From Bacillota bacterium (GTDB lineage Bacteria > Bacillota > Clostridia > Acetivibrionales > DSM-1351): DNA of 6,967 nucleotides. Every line of letters begins with the position of its first letter. Within the stretch, counting starts at the first letter, position 1. Positions 1 through 5,088 of the stretch are shown piece after piece. Position numbers and translations under genes: made by a program. The stretch is taken from positions 1 to 6,967 of the forward strand of contig JAEZIV010000465.1 of assembly GCA_023436515.1 (NCBI GenBank). Direction: 5' to 3'. The notes beneath the pieces are model-generated. The model ran no database searches. It was not told where the DNA came from and worked only from the letters and a program-made list of their open reading frames with translations.

Positions 1-1139
1 GAGGTATTGTCCGGGATTCCATAACAATTATAACAGCCAAGCCGGGAGCGGGAAAATCCACACTCCTCTTGCAGGTGGCCGCAGATATTGCAGCAGCTGG
101 CTTAAAGGTTCTATATGTTTCAGGAGAGGAAAGCGAAAGTCAGATAAAAAGCAGAGCGGACAGGCTGTTTGACAGGATTGAAACAGGAGTTTGGGTATAT
201 TCTGACAATAGTATGGATAATGTTCTTGAGGTGGTGGGGCAGGTTGATCCCGACCTTCTTATTGTAGACAGTATTCAGACCTTTGTACTGGAAGCTTTCC
301 CCGGATCAAGGGCAGGTTCGCCCACCCAGACAATGGAATGCGCTAACGAGCTTCTTAAGCTGGCGAAGGATCCCTCAAGACCAAGAGCTGTTTTCTTGGT
401 AGGCCAGATGAATAAAAATGAAGAAATAGCAGGCCTTCGATCACTAGAGCATCTTGTGGATGCGGTGCTTGTTTTGGATGGGGATAATGAAGAGGAACTC
501 AGAGGCCTTTCTGTAACCAAAAACAGGTTTGGAAGCACCTGTGAAAGAGGGTATTTTTCCATGACCGAGGAGGGCCTTGTATCAATTGATAATCCCTCTG
601 AGTTTTTTATGACAATGAGAGATGGTAATGAGTTGGTTTCAGGAAGTGCGCTCACAGTTGTAAAGGATGGTTCCAGACCTATTATAGTTGAAATAGAGAG
701 TCTTGTATCTAAAACCTTTACACCATTCCCTTCCAGGATCGGTGAATGTGTCAGAAGGGAACAGCTGAGTACACTTATATCCATACTTGAGCAAAGAGGT
801 AAGATTTCTCTGTATGACAAGGATGTTGTTATTAAAACCACGGGTGGCTTGAAGTTTAAAGAACCGGCAGTAAACCTGTCCATTCTAATGAGCATTGTCT
901 CCTCGGTCTATGACAAGGAGATACCAAACGATACCGCATTTATATCTGACGTGGGACTGACAGGTGAGTTAAAAAAAGTGCCCTCCCTTGAACTCAGAAT
1001 AAGGGAGCTGGACAGGAGAGGTTTTAAAAAGGTTTACATAGCAAAAAATGCCATAATAAGAGCCACAGACATAAAAAATATTGAGATTATTGAATGTAAA
1101 TCCTTACAGGAGGTTATAAGGCTCACTTTTCAAAAGTAA
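1..1139 (+). CDS. radA: RadA/Sms DNA repair ATPase, 5'-truncated by the window edge
   Basis: RadA is a RecA-like, Lon-related ATPase that drives branch migration during homologous recombination. The reading frame is open from base 3, so the N-terminal four-cysteine zinc finger and true start lie outside; the TTG at 69 is internal. Visible in order: a GIVRDS segment, a P-loop PGAGKST (about 42-62), the SGEES segment, a Walker B stretch LLIVDS with its Asp codon at 267-269, the RadA signature KNRFG at 519-533, and a C-terminal Lon-like domain (GGLKFKEPA, then DVGLTGEL) to the TAA stop. About 378 residues are visible of roughly 450 usual for the family. Oddities: the first P-loop glycine is alanine (AKPGAGKST rather than GxPGxGKST), and the usual GHVTKxGxIAGP segment reads GQMNKNEEIAGL, so this is a divergent RadA or a paralogue. 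It ends at a hairpin terminator with no disA behind it. Confidence 0.93.
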   Translation, partial: GIVRDSITIITAKPGAGKSTLLLQVAADIAAAGLKVLYVSGEESESQIKSRADRLFDRIETGVWVYSDNSMDNVLEVVGQVDPDLLIVDSIQTFVLEAFPGSRAGSPTQTMECANELLKLAKDPSRPRAVFLVGQMNKNEEIAGLRSLEHLVDAVLVLDGDNEEELRGLSVTKNRFGSTCERGYFSMTEEGLVSIDNPSEFFMTMRDGNELVSGSALTVVKDGSRPIIVEIESLVSKTFTPFPSRIGECVRREQLSTLISILEQRGKISLYDKDVVIKTTGGLKFKEPAVNLSILMSIVSSVYDKEIPNDTAFISDVGLTGELKKVPSLELRIRELDRRGFKKVYIAKNAIIRATDIKNIEIIECKSLQEVIRLTFQK

Positions 1140-1161
1140 TGTTTTGTTAGCGCAAGATATA

Positions 1162-1190
1162 AAAAATGCCGACTAGCTGTCGGCATTTTT
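1162..1190. terminator. Bidirectional rho-independent terminator between radA and the convergent gene
   Basis: A perfect 12-bp inverted repeat (arms 1162-1173 and 1179-1190, core TGCCGAC/GTCGGCA) surrounds a 5-base loop. The A-run of the left arm and T-run of the right arm provide a U-tract for transcripts from either side. It lies 22 bases after the radA stop and 15 bases beyond the stop of the minus-strand gene, so it can end both. Confidence 0.9.
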
Positions 1191-1204
1191 ATTAATCTTA
1201 ATAA

Positions 1205-1600
1205 CTATCTTAAATTATACTTACCAAGCATGCGGATTCTGTCATTTTCCTTTAGTATAATATCGTACATGTTTAAGTCAAGGGCATTGCACAGTGAGGC
1301 AAGATAAAATACATTTCTGCCCATATCTCTTTCAACAGCATCCCTGCAATTCTCGCAAAGGGTGCCTTCTACGTGAGCAGCAGCCGAACTCTTCATTTCA
1401 TCGAAGCTGGCTTCTTCAGGTATATCCTGCTTATGAGCGGATATGGTCAAGCACCCGCATTGAGTAACAGACTTTATAATAGCTCTGTTTACTCTGGAAT
1501 TTGAATCCTGGAACTTCGTTATCAAATCAAGAATACTTTTGTTTCTAACTAAAAGCTCCTGAGCTGTATATTGAAAATCATCAATAAGTATATCCTTCAT
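1205..1600 (-). CDS. Conserved clostridial small protein of unknown function (131 aa, CxC and CxxC motifs; tentatively the family labelled DUF1573 in clostridia)
   Basis: A 131-residue, soluble, mostly helical-looking protein with no signal peptide or membrane segment. It has a CGC motif (C48, C50) and an LCENC motif (C82, C85), which together could bind one zinc ion or form a redox pair; C104 is a further cysteine. The C-terminal third (NVFYLASLCNALDLNMYDIILKE, about residues 96-118) resembles by eye the last helices of MazG-type nucleotide pyrophosphohydrolases, but the acidic metal ligands of that family are not clear. I recall clostridial relatives annotated as DUF1573, but this is memory and the label itself may be poor. 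The ATG at 1598-1600 follows a GAGGTG ribosome site (1609-1614) at 8 bases, and a consensus promoter lies upstream. It is monocistronic and convergent with radA. Function unknown. Confidence 0.85.
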   Translation of the reverse strand: MKDILIDDFQYTAQELLVRNKSILDLITKFQDSNSRVNRAIIKSVTQCGCLTISAHKQDIPEEASFDEMKSSAAAHVEGTLCENCRDAVERDMGRNVFYLASLCNALDLNMYDIILKENDRIRMLGKYNLR

Positions 1601-1635
1601 ATGTGATTCACCTCGAAATTTGGATGTCTATTTTT

Positions 1636-1665
1636 ATTATACTTTTAAGGAATGTATGCTGTCAA
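1636..1665 (-). promoter_or_regulatory. SigA-type promoter for the minus-strand small gene
   Basis: On the minus strand there is a perfect TTGACA (1665 to 1660), an 18-base spacer, and a perfect TATAAT (1641 to 1636). Transcription would start near 1629, about 30 bases before the ATG. A consensus housekeeping promoter suggests constitutive expression. Confidence 0.85.
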
Positions 1666-1722
1666 ACAAAAACAATTATTTTACAATTTTTATGAAAAAA
1701 TTAATTTTATTCCCCTTCCCTT

Positions 1723-1752
1723 TTGACAAAGAACTAATTTTTGTAGTATACT
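1723..1752 (+). promoter_or_regulatory. SigA-type promoter upstream of the carD operon
   Basis: TTGACA at 1723-1728, an 18-base spacer, and TATACT at 1747-1752. The expected start is near 1759. It is divergent from the minus-strand promoter, with the two -35 boxes 57 bases apart. An imperfectly placed inverted repeat, TTGTCC (1752-1757) and GGACAA (1781-1786), straddles the start point and could be an operator. The transcript would meet a terminator-like hairpin after about 75 nt. Confidence 0.75.
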
Positions 1753-1790
1753 TGTCCTATAAGATATAAATACTGAACAGGGACAATTTA

Positions 1791-1838
1791 ATGTATTCGA
1801 CAATCAAACGCACTCAAAATACAATGGTGCGTTTTTAG
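1791..1838 (+). CDS. Candidate 15-codon leader peptide ORF before carD
   Basis: ATG at 1791 to TAG at 1836-1838 encodes MYSTIKRTQNTMVRF. A weak AGGG (1779-1782) lies 8 bases before the ATG. The ORF spans the whole hairpin at 1806-1834, so a translating ribosome would disrupt it. There is no run of one regulatory codon. It may be chance; only its position over the hairpin makes it worth listing. Confidence 0.25.
   Translation: MYSTIKRTQNTMVRF
1806..1836 (+). terminator. Terminator-like hairpin in the carD leader (possible attenuator or small-RNA end)
   Basis: Arms AAACGCAC (1806-1813) and GTGCGTTT (1827-1834) form a perfect 8-bp stem with a 13-base loop, and T-residues run to 1836. The stem is short and the loop large, so strength is moderate. 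It sits about 45 nt after the predicted start and 200 nt before carD. It could attenuate the operon or end a roughly 78-nt transcript. Confidence 0.5.
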
Positions 1839-1964
1839 TATTTTAGCATTAAATCACCATGTTAATATTGTTCGGAAATTAATAATCTAAATCTGTATTT
1901 GAAAATGTACATAGCTTGGCGAGGAAATCCAAAATATCTCCAGGAATTCGTGAGGAGTGAAAAT

Positions 1965-2048
1965 ATGTTTCATTATATTTTCGGTCCGGATATACAAAAG
2001 ACGAAGATTATTTGCTTAGTTATTTGGAGGGTACTATGTATAACGTAG
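1965..2048 (+). CDS. Small upstream ORF overlapping the carD start (27 aa)
   Basis: ATG at 1965 is preceded by a strong AGGAG (1953-1957) at 7 bases. The frame runs 27 codons to TAG at 2046-2048, covering the carD ribosome site and ending 10 bases past the carD ATG at 2036, in a different frame. The peptide begins MFHYIFGPDIQ and has a hydrophobic tail ending IICLVIWRVLCIT. I recognise no family. The arrangement would allow translational coupling to carD. The strong ribosome site supports translation, but conservation is untested. Confidence 0.4.
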   Translation: MFHYIFGPDIQKTKIICLVIWRVLCIT

Positions 2049-2518
2049 GAGACAAAATTGTATATCCTATGCACGGTGCAGGAATTATTGAATCTATAGA
2101 GGAACGGGAAATACTTGGTAAGATATGCAGCTATTATGTTATGAAGATTCCAATAGGTGACCTGAAGGTAATGATACCCACAAATAATGTTGATGATATA
2201 GGCATTAGAGACGTTATCAGTATCACAGATGCCGATAAGGTTTTTTCTGTACTCGGCAGCAATCAACATGAATTATCTTCAAATTGGAATAAACGATACA
2301 GGGAAAACATGGTTAAGATAAAAAGTGGTAACATTTTTGAAGTGGCAGAAGTTGTTAGGTCTCTTATGCAAAGAGAAAGAGAAAGAGGACTTTCTACAGG
2401 TGAGAGAAAAATGTTGAATAGTGCAAAGCAAATACTTATAAGCGAGTTGGTTCTTGCAAAAGGATTAAATCAGCGGGAAGTAGAAAACAAAATTCATGAA
2501 TATCTACTGCATGGCTGA
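2036..2518 (+). CDS. carD: CarD/CdnL family RNA polymerase-binding transcription regulator
   Basis: CarD proteins bind the beta subunit of RNA polymerase and stabilise open promoter complexes, often at rRNA and other housekeeping promoters. This 160-residue protein has the typical layout. The N-terminal RNA polymerase-interacting domain (about 1-62) is a beta-rich Tudor-like fold with the family opening VGDKIVYPMHGAG and the strand PIGDLKVMIP (39-48). The C-terminal helical DNA-binding domain (about 66-155) carries the conserved tryptophan W84 in SSNWNKRYREN and the basic run QRERERGLSTGERKM. I chose ATG 2036 because GGAGGG (2026-2031) precedes it and family proteins start MYNVGDK. An in-frame TTG at 2012 lacks a ribosome site. 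It is first of three co-directional genes, with a long leader and an overlapping upstream ORF, so translational control is possible. Confidence 0.93.
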   Translation: MYNVGDKIVYPMHGAGIIESIEEREILGKICSYYVMKIPIGDLKVMIPTNNVDDIGIRDVISITDADKVFSVLGSNQHELSSNWNKRYRENMVKIKSGNIFEVAEVVRSLMQRERERGLSTGERKMLNSAKQILISELVLAKGLNQREVENKIHEYLLHG

Positions 2519-2547
2519 CCTAAAATACCTTTTGAAGGAGATTTAAT

Positions 2548-3585
2548 GTGCTGAACAGAATAATAAAAATTTCTTTTTCCATTCTAGGTGCTGTTACCGG
2601 ATTTACTATTTTACAGACAACAAATATACTACACCAATTGAAGGTTAACGAAAACTTGCGGGTTGCCGTTTTTGTTTTTTTCACGCTGTCCCTATGCTTT
2701 CTGTTTTATTTCATGGCGGCAAAAATCATTGAGTTTGTCGGTACATTTACCGATAAAATCGAGAACAGAATTCAAACTATCACACTTTCAGAGATGCTTC
2801 TAGGTGCACTTGGCCTTATTGTGGGTTTGATTGTGGCAAATCTTATAAGCATACCGATCATAAAAATTCAGATAATAGGGGTTCCTTTTGCAGTTATTAT
2901 CAATGTATTATTTGGTTGTATTGGAGTAGGGCTTTCTCTCAGAAAGAGAAATGATAATATATTTGATTTGTTCAAGGATACAAGGGGATATTCAAATACC
3001 CCCAAAATATTGGATACCAGCACTATTATTGACGGACGTATTATGGAAATCTGCTCAGCAGGTTTTCTGGAGGGAGATTTGATAATACCTTCTTTTGTAT
3101 TGGAGGAGCTTAGGCATATCGCAGACTCTTCTGACAACCTCAGAAGAGCCAGAGGCCGAAGAGGACTGGATATTTTGAATCTTCTGCAAAAGGACGGCAA
3201 TCTTTGTGTAAGGATTGAGGAGTTTGATTTTCAAAATAGCGAAGCAGATGAAATGCTATTAAAGGCGTCACTAAAGCTAAAGGGAAAATTGGTTACAATT
3301 GATTATAACCTCAGCAAGGTTGCAGCCTTAAAGGGGATAAAGGTTCTGAATATAAATGAGCTAGCCAACGCTGTTAAGCCGATAGCACTGCCCGGTGAGG
3401 AAATGAGCATTCAGGTTGTTAAGGATGGCAAGGAAAACGGGCAGGGTGTTGGATTTTTGGATGATGGAACAATGATTGTTGTAGAAGGCGGCAAAAAGTA
3501 TTTGGGAGAAACTATTCAGGTTTTGGTTACAAGTGTTCTGCAAACGTCAGCGGGAAGAATGGTTTTTGCCAAGCCAAACAAATAG
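2548..3585 (+). CDS. yacL: YacL-like membrane protein with PIN nuclease and TRAM domains
   Basis: A 345-residue protein of the PIN/TRAM family, found beside radA/disA and ispD in many Firmicutes; its cellular target is not firmly known. Four hydrophobic segments are visible at about 7-25, 39-59, 82-105 and 108-130, which would anchor it in the membrane. A cytoplasmic PIN domain follows (about 153-272). Its acidic residues are present: D156 in ILDTST, D162 in IIDGR, E187 in VLEEL, D234 in ADEM and D252 in TIDYN, so metal-dependent RNase activity is plausible. A C-terminal TRAM domain (about 281-341, GQGVGFLDDGTMIVV) would bind RNA. The start is GTG 2548, supported by GAAGGAG (2534-2540) at 7 bases; an ATG two bases upstream is out of frame and stops at once. 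It lies 29 bases after carD and 18 before ispD. Confidence 0.93.
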   Translation: MLNRIIKISFSILGAVTGFTILQTTNILHQLKVNENLRVAVFVFFTLSLCFLFYFMAAKIIEFVGTFTDKIENRIQTITLSEMLLGALGLIVGLIVANLISIPIIKIQIIGVPFAVIINVLFGCIGVGLSLRKRNDNIFDLFKDTRGYSNTPKILDTSTIIDGRIMEICSAGFLEGDLIIPSFVLEELRHIADSSDNLRRARGRRGLDILNLLQKDGNLCVRIEEFDFQNSEADEMLLKASLKLKGKLVTIDYNLSKVAALKGIKVLNINELANAVKPIALPGEEMSIQVVKDGKENGQGVGFLDDGTMIVVEGGKKYLGETIQVLVTSVLQTSAGRMVFAKPNK

Positions 3586-3603
3586 TACAGGAGCGAGGAA
3601 TAT

Positions 3604-4320
3604 TTGAATAATATAGAGACTGGACACAAGTGCAGGGTTTCTGCAGTTATTACGGCTGCAGGCAGAGGCACAAGAATGAAGTCTGACATAAACAAACAGT
3701 ATATCGAACTGTGCGGAATTCCGGTGCTGGCGCGAACAATAGCTGCCTTTGAAGCTTGTGAACTGATAGATGATATAGTGGTAGTTATTAATAAAGAGGA
3801 TATAAAATATTGTAAGCGTGAGATAATCGACAAGTACAGCTTTTCCAAAGTAAAAGGGCTGGTCAGCGGTGGTGCCGAGAGACAAAACTCGGTTTATAAA
3901 GGGCTTTGCTCTGTGGACAGCAGGTGTGAAATTGTTTTGATACATGATGGGGCAAGACCTTTTGTATCACAGGATAATATAATTGATGGCATTGATGGCG
4001 CAAAAAGCTATGGTGCATGCGGGGTTGGAGTCAGACTTAAGGACACAGTTAAGATATCAAACCGTGAGGGCTTTGTGGAAGCAACGCCTGATCGAAGCAC
4101 TCTTTGGAGTATTCAAACACCACAATGCTTTAAATACATCACTATAATTAAGGCTCATGAGGAAGCTATACGAGATAATTACATAGGTACAGATGACATG
4201 ATGCTGGTTGAAAGGCTTGGACTGCCGGTTAAAATTATTGAGGGAGACTATAAAAACATAAAAATTACTACCCCTGAGGATTTGATAATAGGTGAATCTA
4301 TACTGATGAGCAATAAATAA
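3604..4320 (+). CDS. ispD: 2-C-methyl-D-erythritol 4-phosphate cytidylyltransferase
   Basis: IspD joins CTP and 2-C-methyl-D-erythritol 4-phosphate to form CDP-methylerythritol in the cytoplasmic MEP pathway for isoprenoid precursors. The 238-residue length is normal. Family motifs are complete: AAGRGTRMK (18-26) for CTP, K31 in NKQ, GGAERQNSV (89-97), HDGARP (114-119), KDT (146-148), ATPDRSTLWSIQTPQ (160-174) with R164, TDD (196-198), and GDYKNIKITTPEDL (214-227) with K220. R164 and K220 match the substrate-contacting R157 and K213 of the E. coli enzyme. The start is TTG 3604, preceded by AGGAG (3589-3593) at 10 bases and GAGGA (3595-3599) at 4. It is last in the carD operon. Unlike in B. 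subtilis, ispF does not follow on the same strand but converges from the other side. Confidence 0.95.
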   Translation: MNNIETGHKCRVSAVITAAGRGTRMKSDINKQYIELCGIPVLARTIAAFEACELIDDIVVVINKEDIKYCKREIIDKYSFSKVKGLVSGGAERQNSVYKGLCSVDSRCEIVLIHDGARPFVSQDNIIDGIDGAKSYGACGVGVRLKDTVKISNREGFVEATPDRSTLWSIQTPQCFKYITIIKAHEEAIRDNYIGTDDMMLVERLGLPVKIIEGDYKNIKITTPEDLIIGESILMSNK

Positions 4321-4326
4321 TGCGTA

Positions 4327-4383
4327 ACCAAGTGACTGCTCTAAAGAGCTCGTACCAAGTGACTGCTCTAAAGAGCAGTCACT
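4327..4383. repeat. Tandem 23-base repeat and perfect inverted repeat at the ispD/ispF junction
   Basis: Two identical 23-base copies (4327-4349 and 4354-4376), starting ACCAAGTGACTG and ending TAAAGAGC, are separated by four bases. The second copy continues into AGTCACT, giving a perfect inverted repeat with arms 4358-4368 and 4373-4383 and a 4-base TAAA loop. The left arm of the first copy can pair with the same right arm, so two alternative hairpins exist. The ispF stop codon (4368-4370) lies in it. No T-tract follows on either strand, so it is not a classical terminator, though as a strong hairpin it may protect 3' ends. A dispersed genomic repeat is possible. Confidence 0.85.
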
Positions 4384-4838
4384 ATACAAAATGCCTGGAC
4401 TCCTTGGCCCTGGCCGAATTGTGTCAGGCCTTCTCCGGAGGTTGCAGTGATACCCACACTGTTTTCAGGTATTCCAAGGAGTGAGGCGATAGTTCTCCTC
4501 ATTTCAGGTATTTTGGGTGTAATTCTTGGGTAGGAGCATTCTATTGATATTGATACATGTACTATTTTAACATCGACCAGATATTTTAAAGCTTCCTTAA
4601 GATATTCGGAACTGTCTGTAATACCTCTTTTCTGACACATTTCGTCAGCTATTCTTCCCAGAATATTTACACAGGTTACTCCCGAAATGGCATTTGTTAG
4701 TGCGTGCAGAACTGCATCGGCATCGCTGTTTCCTGCTAAAGGCGTAACTCCGTCGAAAGTAACCCCTCCAAGCTTGAAAACCTTGTTTTTATTTTCAAAA
4801 TCAAATCTATGACTGTCCTGACCTATACCGACTTTCAT
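4368..4838 (-). CDS. ispF: Divergent IspF-family protein (2-C-methyl-D-erythritol 2,4-cyclodiphosphate synthase homologue)
   Basis: IspF cyclises CDP-methylerythritol 2-phosphate to methylerythritol 2,4-cyclodiphosphate with release of CMP, as a trimer with one Zn2+ per active site. The 156-residue length fits. The zinc ligands are present: D8 and H10 in GQDSH and H45 in AVLHAL; E136 in TATSGEGL matches the second-metal Glu. However, the conserved HSDxD histidine is N37 (GNSDAD), the LGDIG segment reads VNILG, and the substrate-loop FPDTD is replaced around RIADEMC (62-68); ATTTE is ATSGE. I recall similar divergent IspF proteins in clostridia and candidate phyla, so this may be a coherent subclass; activity is inferred. 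ATG 4838 follows GGGAGG (4845-4850) at 6 bases. It has its own promoter, faces ispD, and its last codons form one arm of a hairpin. Confidence 0.85.
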   Translation of the reverse strand: MKVGIGQDSHRFDFENKNKVFKLGGVTFDGVTPLAGNSDADAVLHALTNAISGVTCVNILGRIADEMCQKRGITDSSEYLKEALKYLVDVKIVHVSISIECSYPRITPKIPEMRRTIASLLGIPENSVGITATSGEGLTQFGQGQGVQAFCIVTAL

Positions 4839-4869
4839 TGGAAGCCTCCCTTATAAGTAGATTAAGCAC

Positions 4870-4898
4870 ATTATAATATACACCTATTGTCACTTCAA
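4870..4898 (-). promoter_or_regulatory. Promoter for the ispF homologue
   Basis: On the minus strand there is TTGAAG (4898 to 4893), a 17-base spacer and a perfect TATAAT (4875 to 4870). The start is expected near 4863, giving a leader of about 25 bases. The -35 box is inside an 11-base palindrome CACTTCAAGTG (4891-4901) lying between this promoter and the divergent proS promoter. Confidence 0.75.
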
Positions 4899-4903
4899 GT
4901 GTA

Positions 4904-4934
4904 TTGACATTATCTGTTACATATATTATATAAT
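4904..4934 (+). promoter_or_regulatory. Promoter for proS
   Basis: A perfect TTGACA (4904-4909) is followed by a TA-rich stretch offering TATATA (4927-4932, 17-base spacer) or TATAAT (4929-4934, 19-base spacer). The start is expected near 4940. The -35 box is 5 bases from the -35 box of the divergent ispF promoter, so two polymerases could hardly bind at once. Confidence 0.75.
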
Positions 4935-4940
4935 ATTAGT

Positions 4941-5066
4941 TGATGCTTTCCGGTAATTGATCAGAATGAAATTACTTAAGGTTGGGCATCATTTATTCGC
5001 CGCAAAGCGGATCAGGAAAAGTAAAATGAACAATAATTTGGCCGCTATTGGCTCCCGGAGGTTCGA
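4941..5066 (+). promoter_or_regulatory. Structured proS leader without a T-box
   Basis: The predicted leader of about 125 nt can fold. TGATGC (4941-4946) pairs with GCATCA (4986-4991), enclosing a GTAATT/AATTAC stem (4953-4958 with 4970-4975). A CCGC/GCGG hairpin follows (5000-5003 with 5007-5010), and the same GCGG could instead pair with CCGC at 5042-5045 near the ribosome site. I see no T-box consensus (AGGGTGGnACC) and no terminator with a U-tract, so classical tRNA-sensing attenuation is not supported. Pairings were found by eye; no folding energy was computed. Confidence 0.4.
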
Positions 5067-5088
5067 ATGTCAAAGGATAAAAAATTAG
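5026..5088 (+). CDS. Candidate small ORF overlapping the proS start (20 aa)
   Basis: ATG at 5026, with AGGA (5014-5017) 8 bases upstream, opens a 20-codon frame that ends at TAG 5086-5088, 19 bases past the proS ATG and in another frame. The peptide starts [13 protein letters not shown] and is basic. The same frame is open from an ATG at 4966, giving 40 codons, but that ATG has no clear ribosome site. There are no proline codons, which argues against amino-acid attenuation. It repeats the arrangement at carD and may couple translation, or may be chance. Confidence 0.25.
   Translation: MNNNLAAIGSRRFECQRIKN

Larger units (their letters stand above)
1601..2035. other. 435-base gene-free regulatory region upstream of carD
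   Basis: This AT-rich region has no sizeable gene. It holds the minus-strand promoter (1636-1665), a plus-strand promoter (1723-1752), an inverted repeat TTGTCC/GGACAA (1752-1757 and 1781-1786), a terminator-like hairpin (1806-1836), and two tiny plus-strand ORFs (1791-1838 and 1965-2048). Between about 1840 and 1950 I see no convincing promoter, hairpin or known riboswitch. If the promoter at 1723 serves carD, the leader is about 275 nt, long for a simple operon. Confidence 0.6.

Noticed and set aside
275..895. Long open minus-strand frame (206 codons) inside radA
   Set aside because: It lies wholly antisense to radA, whose frame carries the family motifs. The minus-strand translation shows no recognisable domain and no convincing ribosome site.
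2012..2518. Longer carD starting at TTG 2012
   Set aside because: There is no ribosome site before 2012, whereas ATG 2036 has GGAGGG at 4 bases and gives the family N-terminus MYNVGDK.
3516..3945. Minus-strand open frames spanning the yacL/ispD junction
   Set aside because: They are antisense to two well-supported genes, have no ribosome sites or motifs, and reflect base composition.
4324..4383. Two-copy direct repeat as a CRISPR remnant or attachment site
   Set aside because: The four-base gap between copies is not a spacer, no cas genes are present, and there is no integrase or tRNA nearby.
4358..4383. ispD/ispF hairpin as a rho-independent terminator
   Set aside because: The stem is strong, but no T-tract follows it on either strand, so I list it as a repeat rather than a terminator.
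4941..5066. T-box or c-di-GMP riboswitch before proS
   Set aside because: There is no AGGGTGGnACC T-box sequence, no terminator, and no conserved c-di-GMP aptamer core. The CGCAAAGC similarity is too short.
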